Assembly (NCBI GenBank): GCA_025200525.1
Contig: CM045763.1
Coordinates: 159,780,246 to 159,844,245 of the forward strand
DNA from: Camellia lanceoleosa
Taxonomy: Eukaryota > Streptophyta > Magnoliopsida > Ericales > Theaceae
DNA: 64,000 nucleotides
Direction of reading: 5' to 3'
In this document: in pieces, positions 30,515-42,259 of the stretch
How the letters are laid out: every line of letters begins with the position of its first letter
Position numbering within the stretch: position 1 is the first letter of the stretch
Made by a program: the position numbers and the translations under genes
Notes under the pieces: generated by a model
The model's database searches: none
What the model was told of the DNA's origin: nothing
What the model saw: only the letters and a program-made list of their open reading frames with translations

Positions 30515-31386
30515 GAAGACACCCCAACACCAAAATCCCGGAGCTCTCACAAAATAGCACAAAATGAGCCCTTTTCAAGGCCTAAGGGTGGCTAAACCTA
30601 CCCAAAGCACAAAACACTCTTAATAAACTATCAAGAGGGCCTAAAAATAGAACTTTTTTGTATTGAACACTAAGCTTAAAAACAGCTTTAAGACAGGTAA
30701 AAATAAGATGCAAAAATGGGGAATAAAAGGCTAGTTTTGTTACCCTTGTAGACCTCTTCACAAATGTTGACTTTGTTACTTCCTTGAGCTCCAAACCAGT
30801 CAAGAACAGCAAGAACAACCTCTTGGGACCTCAGTAGCCAAGGGAAGGTGAAACACTAGGTGTTGATGAGCAATAGTAAGTCACAAACACCTAGTGTACA
30901 AATAAGAGGGAAGAAGAGAGATAGGATAGATTCAAAACTTCTAACCTAGAACCAGAGCTTCTTCTTTGTCTTTTCTCTCTAAAATGTCTAACTTTTGCTA
31001 ACCCTTGAGCCAAGAGGAGGAAAAGTTATGTTATAGGGCAAAATTGTCTAACTGCACAGTAGTCGGCAGGGCAAAATTGTCATTTTGACAAAATTGACTG
31101 CCGACCGGCACAAAAGAGTGCCGATGGCAACACCAACCAGCCGGTGGCCTCTAGCCACTACCAGTGGTGTGTGGGAATGCCTCACAAGACATTCCCTGCC
31201 CCTCCAAGGCAAAACACAAGTGTTTGGTGCAAAACCAGACACAAAACGGTCAAGTTCAGGGGTCCTGAGGCAAGGCGCGTAGCCGAGAACTCCGGGAACT
31301 CCAAACGAACACGAACATGGATAATCACCAAGTGTTCAAGCGGTGACGTCCAAGTCTTGAGGACGGTAAAAAATGGGGTGTCTACA

Positions 31387-31391
31387 CATTT
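31387..31391. other. TSD of T2, right copy (CATTT)
   Basis: CATTT directly after GTCTACA matches 14339-14343. Removing T2 restores a continuous T3 leader. Confidence 0.92.
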
Positions 31392-32270
31392 GCATTGGTG
31401 CTTTAAGTCACTGTGTTTTCCATTTGCTATTCCTGGACGGCTTGCCAGAGGCTTGCCTAAAAGCTTGCTAAAAGGCTGGCTGGTCGTGGGCTCTGCCATG
31501 TTGGAAACACAACCCTTGCATCTAGATTATTATTGTACCGCTTGATCCTCCTTTCACTTCTCGGTGTTAGGTGTGAGAGGTGTATTGGGTAATCTTGCTA
31601 AGGCTTTCACCAATTGACCTACTGCATATAGTAAAGCCTTAGTGATTGTTCCAAACTAGGACAGGATGCTCACCTGCATATAGAATTGTGTGAAACTACT
31701 TGCTTGAAATAGTAAAACCCTAGATCATGTCAAATCTAGGACAGGGTAACCCTACCCCCTCATAAGGGTGTTTTGGTTGTCTTTAACTGGTATGTGCTTT
31801 ACGGTGGAACTATACAGGAAAGTTCATATCAATGGCACAGTTGGTATCTATTTTGGGGCAGAATTCAGTAGGGAGTACAGTCTTTCAGCAGTGATTATAT
31901 CCATTATGTTGAAAATTGGGGCTGAGGTGCTGTCTATTTTCTCTTTTGCGAGGTAGTCCTAGAACCATAGCATCAGAAGGCTCTGATATCCCCTGGGTAT
32001 TCTGGACTCATGTTGATAGACTTTGTTAGGTTGGAGATCTAGTTCAGGGGCAACTAGTGTTTGTTTCACTGTCATCGGCAGCAAGGCGAAGAAGGGCAAG
32101 ACATGGTTCACCAATTCCACTATTCTGGCATTTACCAGTTAGATCATCTACCCCTATCATGGCTTAACCTTCAACAAATCTGGAGACATTACTAATTCAT
32201 CTTCAGTAGTCAGTCGACTCGCTCCAACATGACATGGCCTGCTAAGCTGAGGTCACGAATAGGTTGCAAC
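31392..32270 (+). other. T3 5' leader continued
   Basis: It aligns with the leaders of T2 and T4: AACTAGGACAGGATGCTCACC, TAGTAAAACCCTAGATCATG, CTAGGACAGGGTAACCCTACC and AAGGGTGTTTTGGTTG. Short frames only. The gag text begins near 32120-32280. Confidence 0.65.
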
Positions 32271-34340
32271 AATAACAACAGCAGCTGGCTGCGGCTTCTG
32301 CTTTACATACACCTAACGTGGCTACTCCTATGCCTGGTACCATTGTCAATATTACTGCTCAGGATCCACTGATTAAGGGTGTTCCTATTCCTTCCATCCA
32401 AACAGATTCAATCCCAGTTCAGGTGTCTAGAGTTCCAGCTCACCAGACTGAGGCACCTTTTGGGTTCAAGTTCGACCCCAACCCTGCTCAAAGTCAATAA
32501 ACTTGAGAAACTGTTCAAGAAGGCGCAGGGGGTTAACTCTATTCAAGATGCTATATATTGACTGCATCTGCACTTTTTCTCTAATATTCTGTGACCAATG
32601 GGTTTGACCAGGCTTCAGAAGTTGTCGCAATTTGGTTGAACCATGTCTGGTATAGCTGCCACCTGCTGTGCTAATTTGGAGGACTCTGTGAAACATAGTT
32701 GGAAGGAGGTGGCGGAATCTTTCATTGCCCAATATTCTTACAACACATAGATCGAGGTCACAATTCGTGATCTTGAGGCAATGCGTCAGGAACTGAAGGA
32801 AGCCTTTTCAAAATTTGTTACTCGATGGAGGGCAAAGGCGACTCTGATGAAAACAGGCCTCCAGAGAAAGACCAAGTCCATATCATTGTTAGAAATCTAC
32901 GTGAAAGGCTATTACAGAAAATGATAGTCCTCCCATTATTTAAATTTAAGGACCTCCATGAAATTGGGGTTCAAATCGAGGATGCCATCAGACAAGAGAT
33001 CATTGTGGAAGATAATGAGCCTTTGAGGAAGAATGATATTCGCAGTTCCAATGCTACTACCAATGGTAGCACAGTTGTGAAATGCTCAGAAGTAAACACT
33101 GTCACCAGTCCCATCAAAACCCTTTTGTTGATAATAGCCTAAAACCAACCACTTTAACTTGGCCTCAAGCCTGAAATTTCCATCCTCTTTACATGGCACT
33201 CTCTTAAGCTTTGAAAATGCTACTAGAAAAATGGCACCTAGAGCTCCTAGAACCCCGACCCCTTCCAAATTCTCTACTACCAAGATATGATCTCGCTAAA
33301 CATTGTGCTTATCATCAACAACACGATCATGATACAAATCGTTACATCCACCTCCATTATAAGATTCATGATCTTATTGACGAAGAGAACATAGCTCCAC
33401 CAAAAAGACCTCAGGCCATCACTAACCCATTACCTTCACACCTCAACCTAATCCATACACTACCATCCACCTACAACCCCAGCATATACATCACCCCAGC
33501 TTGTTTACCCAAGCCTGAGGTGTTCATTTCAGAAAGCATCGACTTGTATATGATGGATGCACTTGAACCCCAATCATCTCAAACCCATAAACCCACTACT
33601 TCTGAGCTAAGGAGCATGACTGAAGATCTTCATAGAACTGTGGCAGATTTAGCCTTTGAGATCTTGGCTCCATCATCGATTACATCACATGCCAGAAATT
33701 TTATGTTAAAAATTTCTCCAATATTGGGGCGAGCTGCAGTTAGAAAGGGCCAACCCAAAGCTATCTCAAGTTTAGGTGAAGACAGGTCAATAACAAATGG
33801 GTCTCGCTCTGATATAGCCACCCAATCCCTTAGCAAAGCTTAAGCAAGTGGCAAGAACAAGGCTAGGGCAAGTATTGATCCCTATGCATATCTTTAGTGG
33901 GCTATTGAGGTTTTGAAGATCAAAGGGTTGAACAAATAGCAAATGCTTGTAATTGTTGCAAAAATAGTAGATGATGCTTTTGCCGCTCAAGTTAGAAGCA
34001 TTTTGAATCAGGGAGTAAGCCAGGCAACACCTGCCAACCCCCCTGTCAAGACTAGTAATCACACCTTCAATCCCCTTTATATGACCTTATTTAAAGCTCT
34101 CCAAATCCTCTTAAGACAAGGCCATCTCAAACCCCTTGACGCTTGGCCTCTCCTTGATTGCCTTCCAGCCAAACATGATACTGCCAAGTATTGCGCCTTC
34201 CATTACCACCCTGGCCATGACACTAACCATTGTTTTCACCTTCGCCATGAAGTACAAGATCTGATTGATAACAAGGTCATTGCATCACTGGGTCCTACAA
34301 AGTCTATCGATGCTGGATCAATGAACTTAGGGGGATAATG
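32271..34340 (+). pseudogene. gag: T3 gag remnant with a duplicated knuckle module
   Basis: In several frames: LEKLFKKAQGVNSIQDAIY (near 32500), IAQYSYNT and IEVTIRDLEAMRQELKEAF (near 32730-32800), RPPEKDQVHIIVRNLRERLL (near 32860) and GVQIEDAIRQ are typical of Tat gag. A first CxxH-type knuckle, HCAYHQQHDHDTNRY followed by HDLIDE, lies near 33300. TTSELRSMTEDLHRTVADLA and IEVLKIKGLNK follow. A second knuckle, YCAFHYHPGHDTNHC followed by QDLIDNK, lies near 34190. Stops and frameshifts separate these parts. Only the second module survives in T2. The product would be the structural particle protein; here it is broken. Confidence 0.85.
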
Positions 34341-35440
34341 CGACTGGTTCTATGATCGGGAATGAACCACCTGCTGATGGCACTCATTTTACTCCGAGCA
34401 TGGTGGGTGGCACGCATTAGAGTTTAGCAATTTGAAAATGTTGTTTGTTACTTTCTGAACTGGGTGTTGAGTCGTGTTAAGTTAGTCTTGTTGTGTCAGA
34501 GTTTGGTGATGTCGGGGGTGTTAACTCAGACATCACTATCTTGTTTTGTTTGTCTTTTAACTCTTTCTTTTGAGTTTGTTTCTATCATTGAGCTAGTTGA
34601 GCTAGAAGATTTAAATGAAAGGGTTGTAATTTTTACCCACTTCTATGTGCCTTTAAATCATTGCATTGACCAAAGCTTTTCAAAACTGATTCCAAAATTG
34701 TGGAGAAAACAAAAATTGAGGAATTCCTCAAGATTTGCAAAATTTGATCGACTGAGAGGAAGGGAGGCGTGCTAAAGCCCTTAATGAATGAAATCATGTT
34801 TGTTAATGTGAGTACTGAGGAGGATCCTGGCTTGGTCCAGATTGGTTCTACATTGTCTTTAGAGGAGCACAAGCCACTGGTCGTTTTACTAAAAGATTTC
34901 AAAAACATTGTTGTGTGGTCCCATGAAGACATGCCTAGAATTGATCTCGAGAATGTACATCATAGGATCACTCTAGGCCTCAAGACACAACCCCTTTGCT
35001 TTCAAACCTGAACTTGGATTTAGAATGATCAACGATCAACCAAAATATGAGGCTTGCATGGTCGGATTGGAAGCAACCCTTGAACTAGGGGCAAGAAGGT
35101 TAGATGTGATTAAAGGAAGCTTGCATAGCTGGATGAGAAGTACCCCTTGAACTAAGGGCAAAAAAGGTCAGATATGCTTAAAGATTCAAAACTGGGTCAT
35201 TGCTCAAACCAATGGAGACGCGTAAGAAAGCCAAATCCCATAATTGGAGAGAAGAAAATTTTTGTTGAGGGACAATCGAGTTCCTATCCACGACACTAGG
35301 GGCAAATTTAGACCTAATTGGATGGGCTCTTACATCATTAGGACTATTTAGTCAGGGATAAGAGCCATTCTCGTGGATTTAGATGGCTTAGAGATCCTAC
35401 GGCCAATCAACATGGATAAGTTAAACTTTTCTATCCTTGA
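34341..35440 (+). pseudogene. pol: T3 pol remnants: pre-RT, RNase H and integrase C-terminal pieces
   Basis: LMNEIMFVNVSTEEDPGLVQ and DFKNIVVWSHEDMPRIDLEN (34784-34960) lead up to reverse transcriptase. The sequence then jumps to PKYEACMVGLEATLELGARR (about 35040-35100), an RNase H motif of the extra domain typical of Tat elements. It then jumps to DTRGKFRPNWMGSYIIRT and ILVDLDGLEILRPIN (35300-35420), the C-terminal tail of integrase. The YxDD core and the integrase DDE core are missing. At least two internal deletions are therefore needed, and the piece cannot encode active enzymes. Confidence 0.82.
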
Positions 35441-35480
35441 GAGGCTCGCTGGACCGAAAACCCGGAAGGACGACCCAGGA

Positions 35481-35638
35481 AAAAGTTAGGGCAAGAAAAA
35501 AAAAGAAAAGAACAAAAATGAAAAAATGGAAACAAAGAAAAAAGAAAAGAAAAAGAAGAAGAAAGAAAAATGAAAAGGTAAAAATAGAGCTCGCAGGGTT
35601 GAAAATCCAAAAGGGCAGCCTTGGCAAAAGTTAGAGCG
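35481..35638 (+). repeat. Homopurine tract of T3 bracketed by direct repeats
   Basis: About 90 bases of A/G (35490-35580) lie between AAAAAGTTAGGGC (35481) and GCAAAAGTTAGAGC (35624). It starts about 60 bases after the integrase tail. The same structure is in T2 and T4. Lysine-rich frames across it are compositional. Confidence 0.85.
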
Positions 35639-35639
35639 C

Positions 35640-36985
35640 AAAAGGAGAGAGTTAATACTCAAGCTCACCTTAACCCTGGAACTACGTAAGGCCTGATTCC
35701 CATCTTTGGGATACGTAGGCAACTTCATTCTGAAGTTTGACGCCAACCATTTTCTGTCTGTTTGTCTCATCTATGTTGATTGGCTTATCCTTGTTTAACT
35801 CGGCTATCCTATCCATGTCCAATTGGCTCATCTTCATTCAAAATCGGGTGTCCTATTCCGTTAAAGGATTCAGCTACAAGGCAAATCAAGTTCGAATTGG
35901 AGGTTGTGCATCTCAAGAGTTAATTCCATGTTGGTCAGGTAGTGGCCATTTGCAAAAACAGTTTTTGAGGATTTTTCATGAAGTTCACTAATTTTCTCAG
36001 AAATTATTCCTTTTTTCCAAAACTGGACCATTTCTTGGAACCAAAAAAAAGGAAAATTTTCAGTGCTCACAGCTTAACTTGCATAATTTCAAAACAAAAA
36101 GTCAAACAAGCATATTAATCTAAACTCTCATGTTTGTGGAAATTGTTTTAGCAGAAAGCCAAAAATAGAAATGCAATCAAAGTGATGAACTAGGGGTACA
36201 GTCGAGTCAAATTTTCTATCTTTCCCCTATTATCAACGCACTCGCAAGGAAGAGCACAACTGAAGCTAGCCACAGGTGCCAAAAACTCTCTCATCCTCTA
36301 AGTAGTGAGGTATCGAACAAAGTGCGAAGCATGAACTAGAAATACAGATGGATATTCAACCCCCTTTATAAGGTCCACAACTTCCAGCTTATCTATCAAC
36401 CACACTTGGGAAGGGAGAAAAAATAAGAGAGATTAAAGAATAGAGAGATATGCGTTGAGAGAAAAAGTGAGGAAAGGGCTTTTAGGAGGAATAGAGTTTG
36501 AGGGCCAAAGTGATATGAGAGCCATAGATAAGAAAGAGTGGCAAACAATACCTGGAGAAGTAGGCTCCCCATGAATCGAGAGGTCTCCCGCCATTGGAAA
36601 ACATCCAAGTGTTGTGTTTGTGGTTTTTGTTTGTTTTAAGTCTTGTTTTTAGTTGTTTTGATATCAATGAGTAGATGTGTTTAGATTGTTTTTACTTTGT
36701 TTTTCCTTTGATAAGTTGCGTTGTGTACTGTGATCAGTCATAGGCTCAATACTCAATTAAAAACTCATTCTCAGTTCCAATTTCAAAAAATAAATCGTTT
36801 TGTGCTCAGAGTGCCATGCTATTCTCAACATGATCTGCAAAACAGGATTCATTCTTTCATAAAACTGCATGGTCCAAACTCGATCAAAAGAGAGAGCAAT
36901 AGAACAAGGACCTATCTGAAGCTACATAGGTTCCAGACTACAAAACAAAAGAGCGAGAGAGAAAATTGGAGCATCTAAGTTTGTT
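35640..36985 (+). other. T3 untranslated region after pol, shared with T2 and T4
   Basis: ACGTAAGGCCTGATTCCCA, GGGATACGTAGGCAACTTCA, GAACTAGGGGTACAGTCGAG, the GAGAGATATGCGTTGAGAG purine-rich stretch and CAGAGTGCCATGCTATTC have counterparts in T2 (23400-24760) and T4 (59400-60700). No gene. A PMD gene, if T3 ever had one, would lie just after this region, but none is present. Confidence 0.6.
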
Positions 36986-37345
36986 TTAACTTCAACAATT
37001 TCGAGATTGCATTAGGATGCACCTCAAGCACCTTTAAAGTCAAAATGGCGATCAAAGTGCTCTCCTTAAACACCATTCCTGCCAGAGGCATTTTGGTCAG
37101 TGTTTGCAATGAGTTCTTAGGAGACCAACTGCGACGATGGCAACTAAAGTTCGAATGGTGATGCCTAGAACACAAAGGTTTGGAATTTTCGAGACTAAAT
37201 CTGGTTTAAATACCCATGGGTGTATCCTCGACTTGAAATCTGTATAGTAGCCCCATAGGTTGAGGTAGTGTGTATGAGCCTCAATTTTGGATACTGAACC
37301 AACCTAGTCTATCACCTCATTGGAGAATAGGGAAAGTTGTAAGTA
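36986..37345 (+). other. Conserved 3' non-coding block of T3 (matches T2 17290-17620)
   Basis: GAGTTCTTAGGAGACC, GGTTTAAATACCCATGGG, CTTGAAATCTGTATAG, CCCATAGGTTGAGG and ACTGAACCAACCTAGT occur in the same order as in T2 on the other strand. There is no conserved reading frame between the two. In both elements it sits beside the tandem arrays. Confidence 0.7.
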
Positions 37346-37720
37346 TGATCAGGGAAAAAAGTGGCATTCGTGGCTTCTACATGCAGATGTTACCCCATGC
37401 CAGTATTTGAGGACCTTCGAACTGTGAGTTGAAGGTAAGAGTTCAAAGAACTCAAGAGGGAGATTCCCATCAGAGTAGAGCGGTTCATCGCCACTCACCC
37501 TATGAGGTGCTTTTTAAAGCGCCGCTTTGTTTATCGCATTTCTAAGCATCATCAACTACATTGCTTGCCACACATATCATATCATCTACCGTACTTATTG
37601 CATTTATTTGCATCATGCGTTATCTTGTATCATTTACCCTTTTACACTGAACAGCATTTAGGATCATTGTCCCCCGGGGCTTTTCTTAGAACTCGTGGGA
37701 CGCATTCCTGAGCGGCTTTT

Positions 37721-38410
37721 AGTATCTCAAGGTGTGTGGAAGCACAACCCTGGGTGGTTTTCCTCTTCTCATGATTTCAGCGTGATTAGAGTATCTCAGG
37801 GCGTGAAGAAGCAAGACCCTAGGCGGTTTTCCTCTTCTCACGATTTCAATGTGATTAGAGTATCTCTCGGCATACTAAGCACAACCTCGGTGGTTTTCCT
37901 CTTCTCATGATTTCAGGTGATTAGAGTATCTCACGGCTTGTAAAGCATGACCCAGGAGATTTTCCTCTTCTCGCGATTTCAGCAGGATTAGAGTATCACA
38001 GGTATGTGGAAGCACGACCGGGCGGTTTCTCTTCTTATGATTTCAGTGGTTTGAGTGTTCCCTTTCTCGCATGATTTTAGTGTGTTTGGAATTTATCTTA
38101 GGTCGTAGAACGTGACCTGAGCGATTTTCTCGTGACTTTTTCTCACAATTTCAAGAGGTTAGAGTGTTCTCAAGCGGTTAGAGTATCTCAGACACATGAG
38201 ATGCAACCCCGAGCGGTAGGACCTCTTCTCACAATTTCAGCATGGTTAGAGTGTTCTCGAGTGGTTAAAGTATCTCAGGACGCATGAGACACAACCTTGA
38301 GCGATAGGACCTTTTCTCACGATTTCAACGTGGTTTGAGTGTTCCATTTCTTACACGATTTCAGCTTGTTTGGGATTTGTTCATCTTCCTTTCACAATTC
38401 CAACGTGGTT
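37721..38410. repeat. 66-69 bp tandem array in the T3 3' region
   Basis: Units start at AGTATCTC 37721, 37790 and 37859, then about 37924 and 37992. They carry GAAGCACAACCCT, GCGGTTTTCCTCTTCTCA and GATTTCAGCGTGATT. Beyond 38050 the copies are degenerate but keep TTCTCACAATTTCA and GGTTAGAGT words. It occupies the same position as the arrays of T1, T2 and T4 with unrelated sequence. Confidence 0.9.
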
Positions 38411-38454
38411 GGAGTATGTCAGCCTATTCATCTACTACATTATCCATCGCATTC

Positions 38455-38975
38455 ATTACATCATACCAATTTATTGCCTGTATCCTTTCTATGTTAAGCC
38501 TAGTTTGGCATGTGCTCATACATTTTCCTCATTAAAACATGATTCTGTCATGTGTAAGTACCCATGCTACGCTGAGGCCAATATTGAGAGTGTTAGCCCC
38601 TTTTTTGTGTTAGACGTGGTCTGTTTTGTGTCCATGCCCTTTCTAGGTAAGACGTGGTTCGGCTTGCACCCCTTATTCACCTTATCCATTGCATTCATTG
38701 CATTGTACTTTGTCTTGTTACATTCAGCATTTAGGATAATTATCTTTCCCCTAGCAGATCATTCCTCACTTATATCACACCACCCAATTACTTGTACCCT
38801 TTCTACGAAGGACATAGTTCTGCATGTGCCCGCATCCCTTTCACGTTAAAACACGGTTCTATTATGTGTAAGCATCCATGTTGCACTGAGGCCAGTATTG
38901 GGGATATAGGCACCTTGCCTGTGTTAGGTGTCATTTGGCTGTGCCACTTCTTTTCTATAGAAAACGTAGTTTGAT
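38455..38975. repeat. About 320-bp tandem duplication in the T3 3' region
   Basis: TGTACCCTTTCTACG, GCATGTGCCCGCATC, ATTATGTGTAAGCATCCATG and GCACTGAGGCCAGTATTG (38790-38905) repeat the similar series at 38475-38590. TTCATTGCATTGTACTTTG-like words fill the flanks. Frames of up to 159 codons here have no domain and are by-products. Confidence 0.7.
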
Positions 38976-39221
38976 TTTGCATCCCCACTTGTTTATGGTA
39001 TTCGTGTGTTTTGCACAACTTGTGTTTTGATTATTTCGTTACATTGTGTATCATTTTGCATTTTTCCCCTGAACTATGCTAGTTTGATTCCTGGCGAAGG
39101 GATATGTAGGCAACTTTAGAGTTCAACCAATTTACTTTTATGTCTTGATTGCTTACCCAAGTCTAACGGCCTTGTCCAAATGGGTTGTCTCCGGACTTTG
39201 ACATTCACTCACGTCATTTCA

Positions 39222-42200
39222 TGACACCCCATTTTTTACTACACTTAACACTTGGATGCCTCAGATTGACCACCCAATGATAAATTTATACATTGTACAA
39301 ACGCTCAATTTCCTTAGTAGGAAGCCTCGGTTTTGAGTCTCAAAAGCCTAAAAACCTTGCACCACTTTTTAACCAAAACAGAATTTTTCCAAGCCTGACC
39401 ACTCAAAGGCCTGCAAGCCAACTAGTGGTCGGCTGGCCAGAAATTAGTGGCCGGCCGCCCCCCACTTGGTCGGCCAGCTAGGTGTTCCGATAGAACATAT
39501 ATTTGTTGCCAGTTGTCCCCCATGTGTATGCACTGCACCAGTTGGCTCAATACAGATATTTCTGAGATATCAACCAGCTGTTCTATATATAAAGGGCCAT
39601 ACCTTATGTTTTGAGGTTAGAAAAAGATTCAAGAGCTCAAATTCTGAAAATCTCTCTCTCTCTTGCAACCTATATATACCTTACCTATACTCCCTAAACA
39701 AAATTTTTAAGGCTCCTTCATGTGGTTCTTGAGCTTAAATTTCAGTACTTGAGGGTGAGAATTTGTTGATTTGTGAATCAAAGTGTTACTCCTCTTCAAG
39801 AGGTATAACTTCTTGCTTCTTTACACTACTTCTTCCCTATCTTTACTTGTTTTTTTTTTACACTATTTTTCCACTATTTTTATGGACTAAAACTTGTGTC
39901 TTAAGGCTATCCATGGTAGAGGGGTTAACCATCCTTCTTTGAAGCTTATTTTCCAAGCTTTTGCCCTTGTGTTTACTATCTATTTTCTAGCTTTTTACCA
40001 TTGTTTTTCAAAGTTTTCAGAGGCAAAAAAAGTGGTTTTGAGGTTCAAAAAGTAGAGGGGTTAGCCACTCCTCCTTAGACTTGCTTACTAGTTTCATTTC
40101 TCCATTATTATGGTTCACTTTTTTCTAGCTTTTTCATGATAATTTCAGCACTGTGTTAGCTATTTTTGGGACTGTTTCACGGTATTTATTTCATTTATGC
40201 TTTATATAGTATGCTTGTAGTGTAGTGGTCCTCATAGGTTTGGTGGTTTAGGCATTAGACACCAACCTATTTGAGTTGATAGCATTTATTTCATGTTTTC
40301 CATACTTATGTTCACACTTGCATAATCATCTCTGCACTCTCCCTCCTTTCTTGGCTTTTTATTGTTTAAGAGTTGTTTCAAACGAGTGTTGTTTAAGCTT
40401 GAGAAAGAGACCCTTCCATGCTTAATAGTTTAATCTCTTGAGGTTCATTGCCAAGGTTTTACATCTCTCTCATGCCAAAACACCTTCTTGTTTGACACTT
40501 CTCTCCATTTAGTCGACTTAATTCTCATTTTGGACTAAAATGACTAAAGAATGGAAATGTAATTAAAAGTGTCTAATAAAATTGGACTAATGTGGTACAA
40601 GATAATAAAATCAAGTTGGGTTCAATCGAACGTTAATTGAACCCATTGAGTTTTGAGCCATTTCATACTCTCTTGTGATGATAATGGTTCAAAAATCAAT
40701 GTCAACCACTTCCCTTGATCAATTCCATGATAGGGAGGGGATTTTGTTGGTCTTTTAGTTTCACTTATTGAGCCTTTGTCCAATCGAGTCATGGATCATC
40801 ATATAATAACCTTGCAACCATCGATGATTTGTGAATCGATTTTACCCTCCTTTGATCAATTTCATGATAGGTAGAGACAAAAAGGATAAACATCCCATGG
40901 AAACACTCTGCTTCTACTGTTTCTTTTTCACCGCAGAAGGTAGAGCCCAAAAATAGTGGCCAGCAGGCCACCTAACCATCCAGCCGACCACTTTCCTTGG
41001 CCGGCCGGCCACCTCTTTTCAGCCAAACAGTGTCTTTTTTTCTTGGAAAACAGAGCAGAGGCTAGGGAAAAAACAAATAAACTTTCTAATTGCGAAACAG
41101 AACAGTCCTAGCAACAAAACAGAGGAGTTTTTTGGGTGAAAATCCTTGTTCATGCATAGTCCATTCGAAACTTGTAATAGCTAGCTCATTAATTAGTTAG
41201 TTTAATTCTAACTTGTAATAATTAGTTAACATAGTTCATTTTGGTGTTGTAATAGCTACTTAATTAGGACATTCATTCGGACCCTCCTGTGCGAGGGAAA
41301 ATATGTAATAATGTGTGTATGTCTGCCAACCCCCACTTCTTTCTCCCTTTTATTTACTTGCTTATAATGGATTGCATGTAGCATCACATTTTCCTTAGCA
41401 TTTTCCATGATGTGCATTCATTCAGTTTGCACATATAAGGTTCAGCTCATCATACTAATCAATGTCAATTTCAAATTCCATAATTGAATACGTGCTTTAC
41501 ACATGCCTTCAATTGACTCACATGCCATGTTAGGAAGTCGAATTAGATAGTTGCATTTTGTATTTGTTGCATTAGTCACTTGCATATTAGAGCACGCATT
41601 TTTTGCTTTAGCATATTGCTCAATGCAATTGTTGCTATGTCAATGCATATATACCATAAAGCTAAGTGCTTGGTTGATATATCTGTTTGAATGCCAGTGG
41701 ATGAAGGCTAATTGCTTAAATTGGGATGGTTTGATTAAAGTACATATGAGATCACTTTTTTAAGTGGTACATATTCAAATAATTTTCAAAATAAACATAA
41801 AATCAAAGTATTCCAATTTTTTCAAATTAGTCTATACTTATGTACATCACATAGTAAAATTAGCCTAATAATCAGAATAAGAGCATATAATGTAAATAAG
41901 AATCACATCAGGATTAGTAGAGGCTGATCTTTGATCGGGTAAGTGGGGTGCTCAATTCATGACCTTCCCCTCTCATACCTAAGTTCTCGAACCAAGAACT
42001 TTGGTGATGACAGATAAGTGGCCTTTGGCACGAGTCTTGGGTTTCTTAAGTTTCCCAAAAATATTTAGGTGGCATCAGATAACTGGGAAAGCACTATTTT
42101 TAGCATTTTTATTCAAAATCGATTTTTCAAAAGATTTTCCAGATTTGGACTCATTTGTACTTATCTATTTCACATTGCGCTTGTCAAATCAGATTCGTAA

Positions 42201-42259
42201 TCACCGAGTCCCAAATGTAGGGCTATCATATCCGAAAGGAACACGAAAAGCAAGCTATA
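39222..42259 (+). mobile_element. 3' LTR of T3, lacking its first bases
   Basis: It aligns with 11006-14242 from GACACCCCATTTTTTAC onward and ends GCAAGCTATA, followed by TSD ATGAG. The leading TGTA and the polypurine tract are missing: the sequence jumps from CGTCATTTCA to TGACACCCC, whereas T1 and T2 have about 34 more bases there. TATATATAAA is at 39584. GGCC clusters are at 39420-39482 and 40955-41010. Confidence 0.9.

Larger units (their letters stand above)
14344..31386 (-). mobile_element. T2: complete minus-oriented Tat/Ogre-like element with antisense PMD gene
   Basis: TSD CATTT occurs at 14339-14343 and 31387-31391. The ends are TGTAGAC and GTCTACA. Read on the minus strand: 5' LTR 31386-27755, tRNA-Arg PBS 27749-27732, leader, gag fragment 27050-26145, start of the reverse transcriptase region near 25530-25232, homopurine tract, untranslated block, antisense PMD gene, 39-41 bp array, conserved 3' block, polypurine tract 16057-16044, 3' LTR 16043-14344. 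Protease and nearly all of pol are gone, so the element is non-autonomous. The two LTRs differ at only a few positions per hundred bases by eye, outside three deletions, making it the youngest element with both ends visible. Confidence 0.92.
27755..31386 (-). mobile_element. 5' LTR of T2 (right copy, 3.6 kb)
   Basis: It ends in GTCTACA at 31386 and starts TGTAGACGCGCC at 27755. It keeps the 2,043 bases missing from the left copy. It has lost about 90 bases around 31038 including the G-box palindrome, and about 20 bases of cluster A. GGCC cluster B is at 29030-29150. Bases 29400-30330 are AAGCATGC-rich, with no gene. Confidence 0.9.
11006..42259 (+). mobile_element. T3: Tat/Ogre-like LTR retrotransposon, complete but degraded, hosting T2
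   Basis: Direct LTRs lie at 11006-14242 and 39222-42259, the TSD is ATGAG, and the PBS is complementary to tRNA-Arg. The interior runs leader, gag remnant, pol remnants, homopurine tract, 3' untranslated block, tandem array, 3' LTR. T2 (17,043 bp plus TSD) is inserted at 14343, so T3's own length is about 14.2 kb. The reverse transcriptase core, most of RNase H and most of integrase are missing, so it could move only in trans. Its LTRs differ much more than those of T2, in line with nesting order. Confidence 0.9.
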
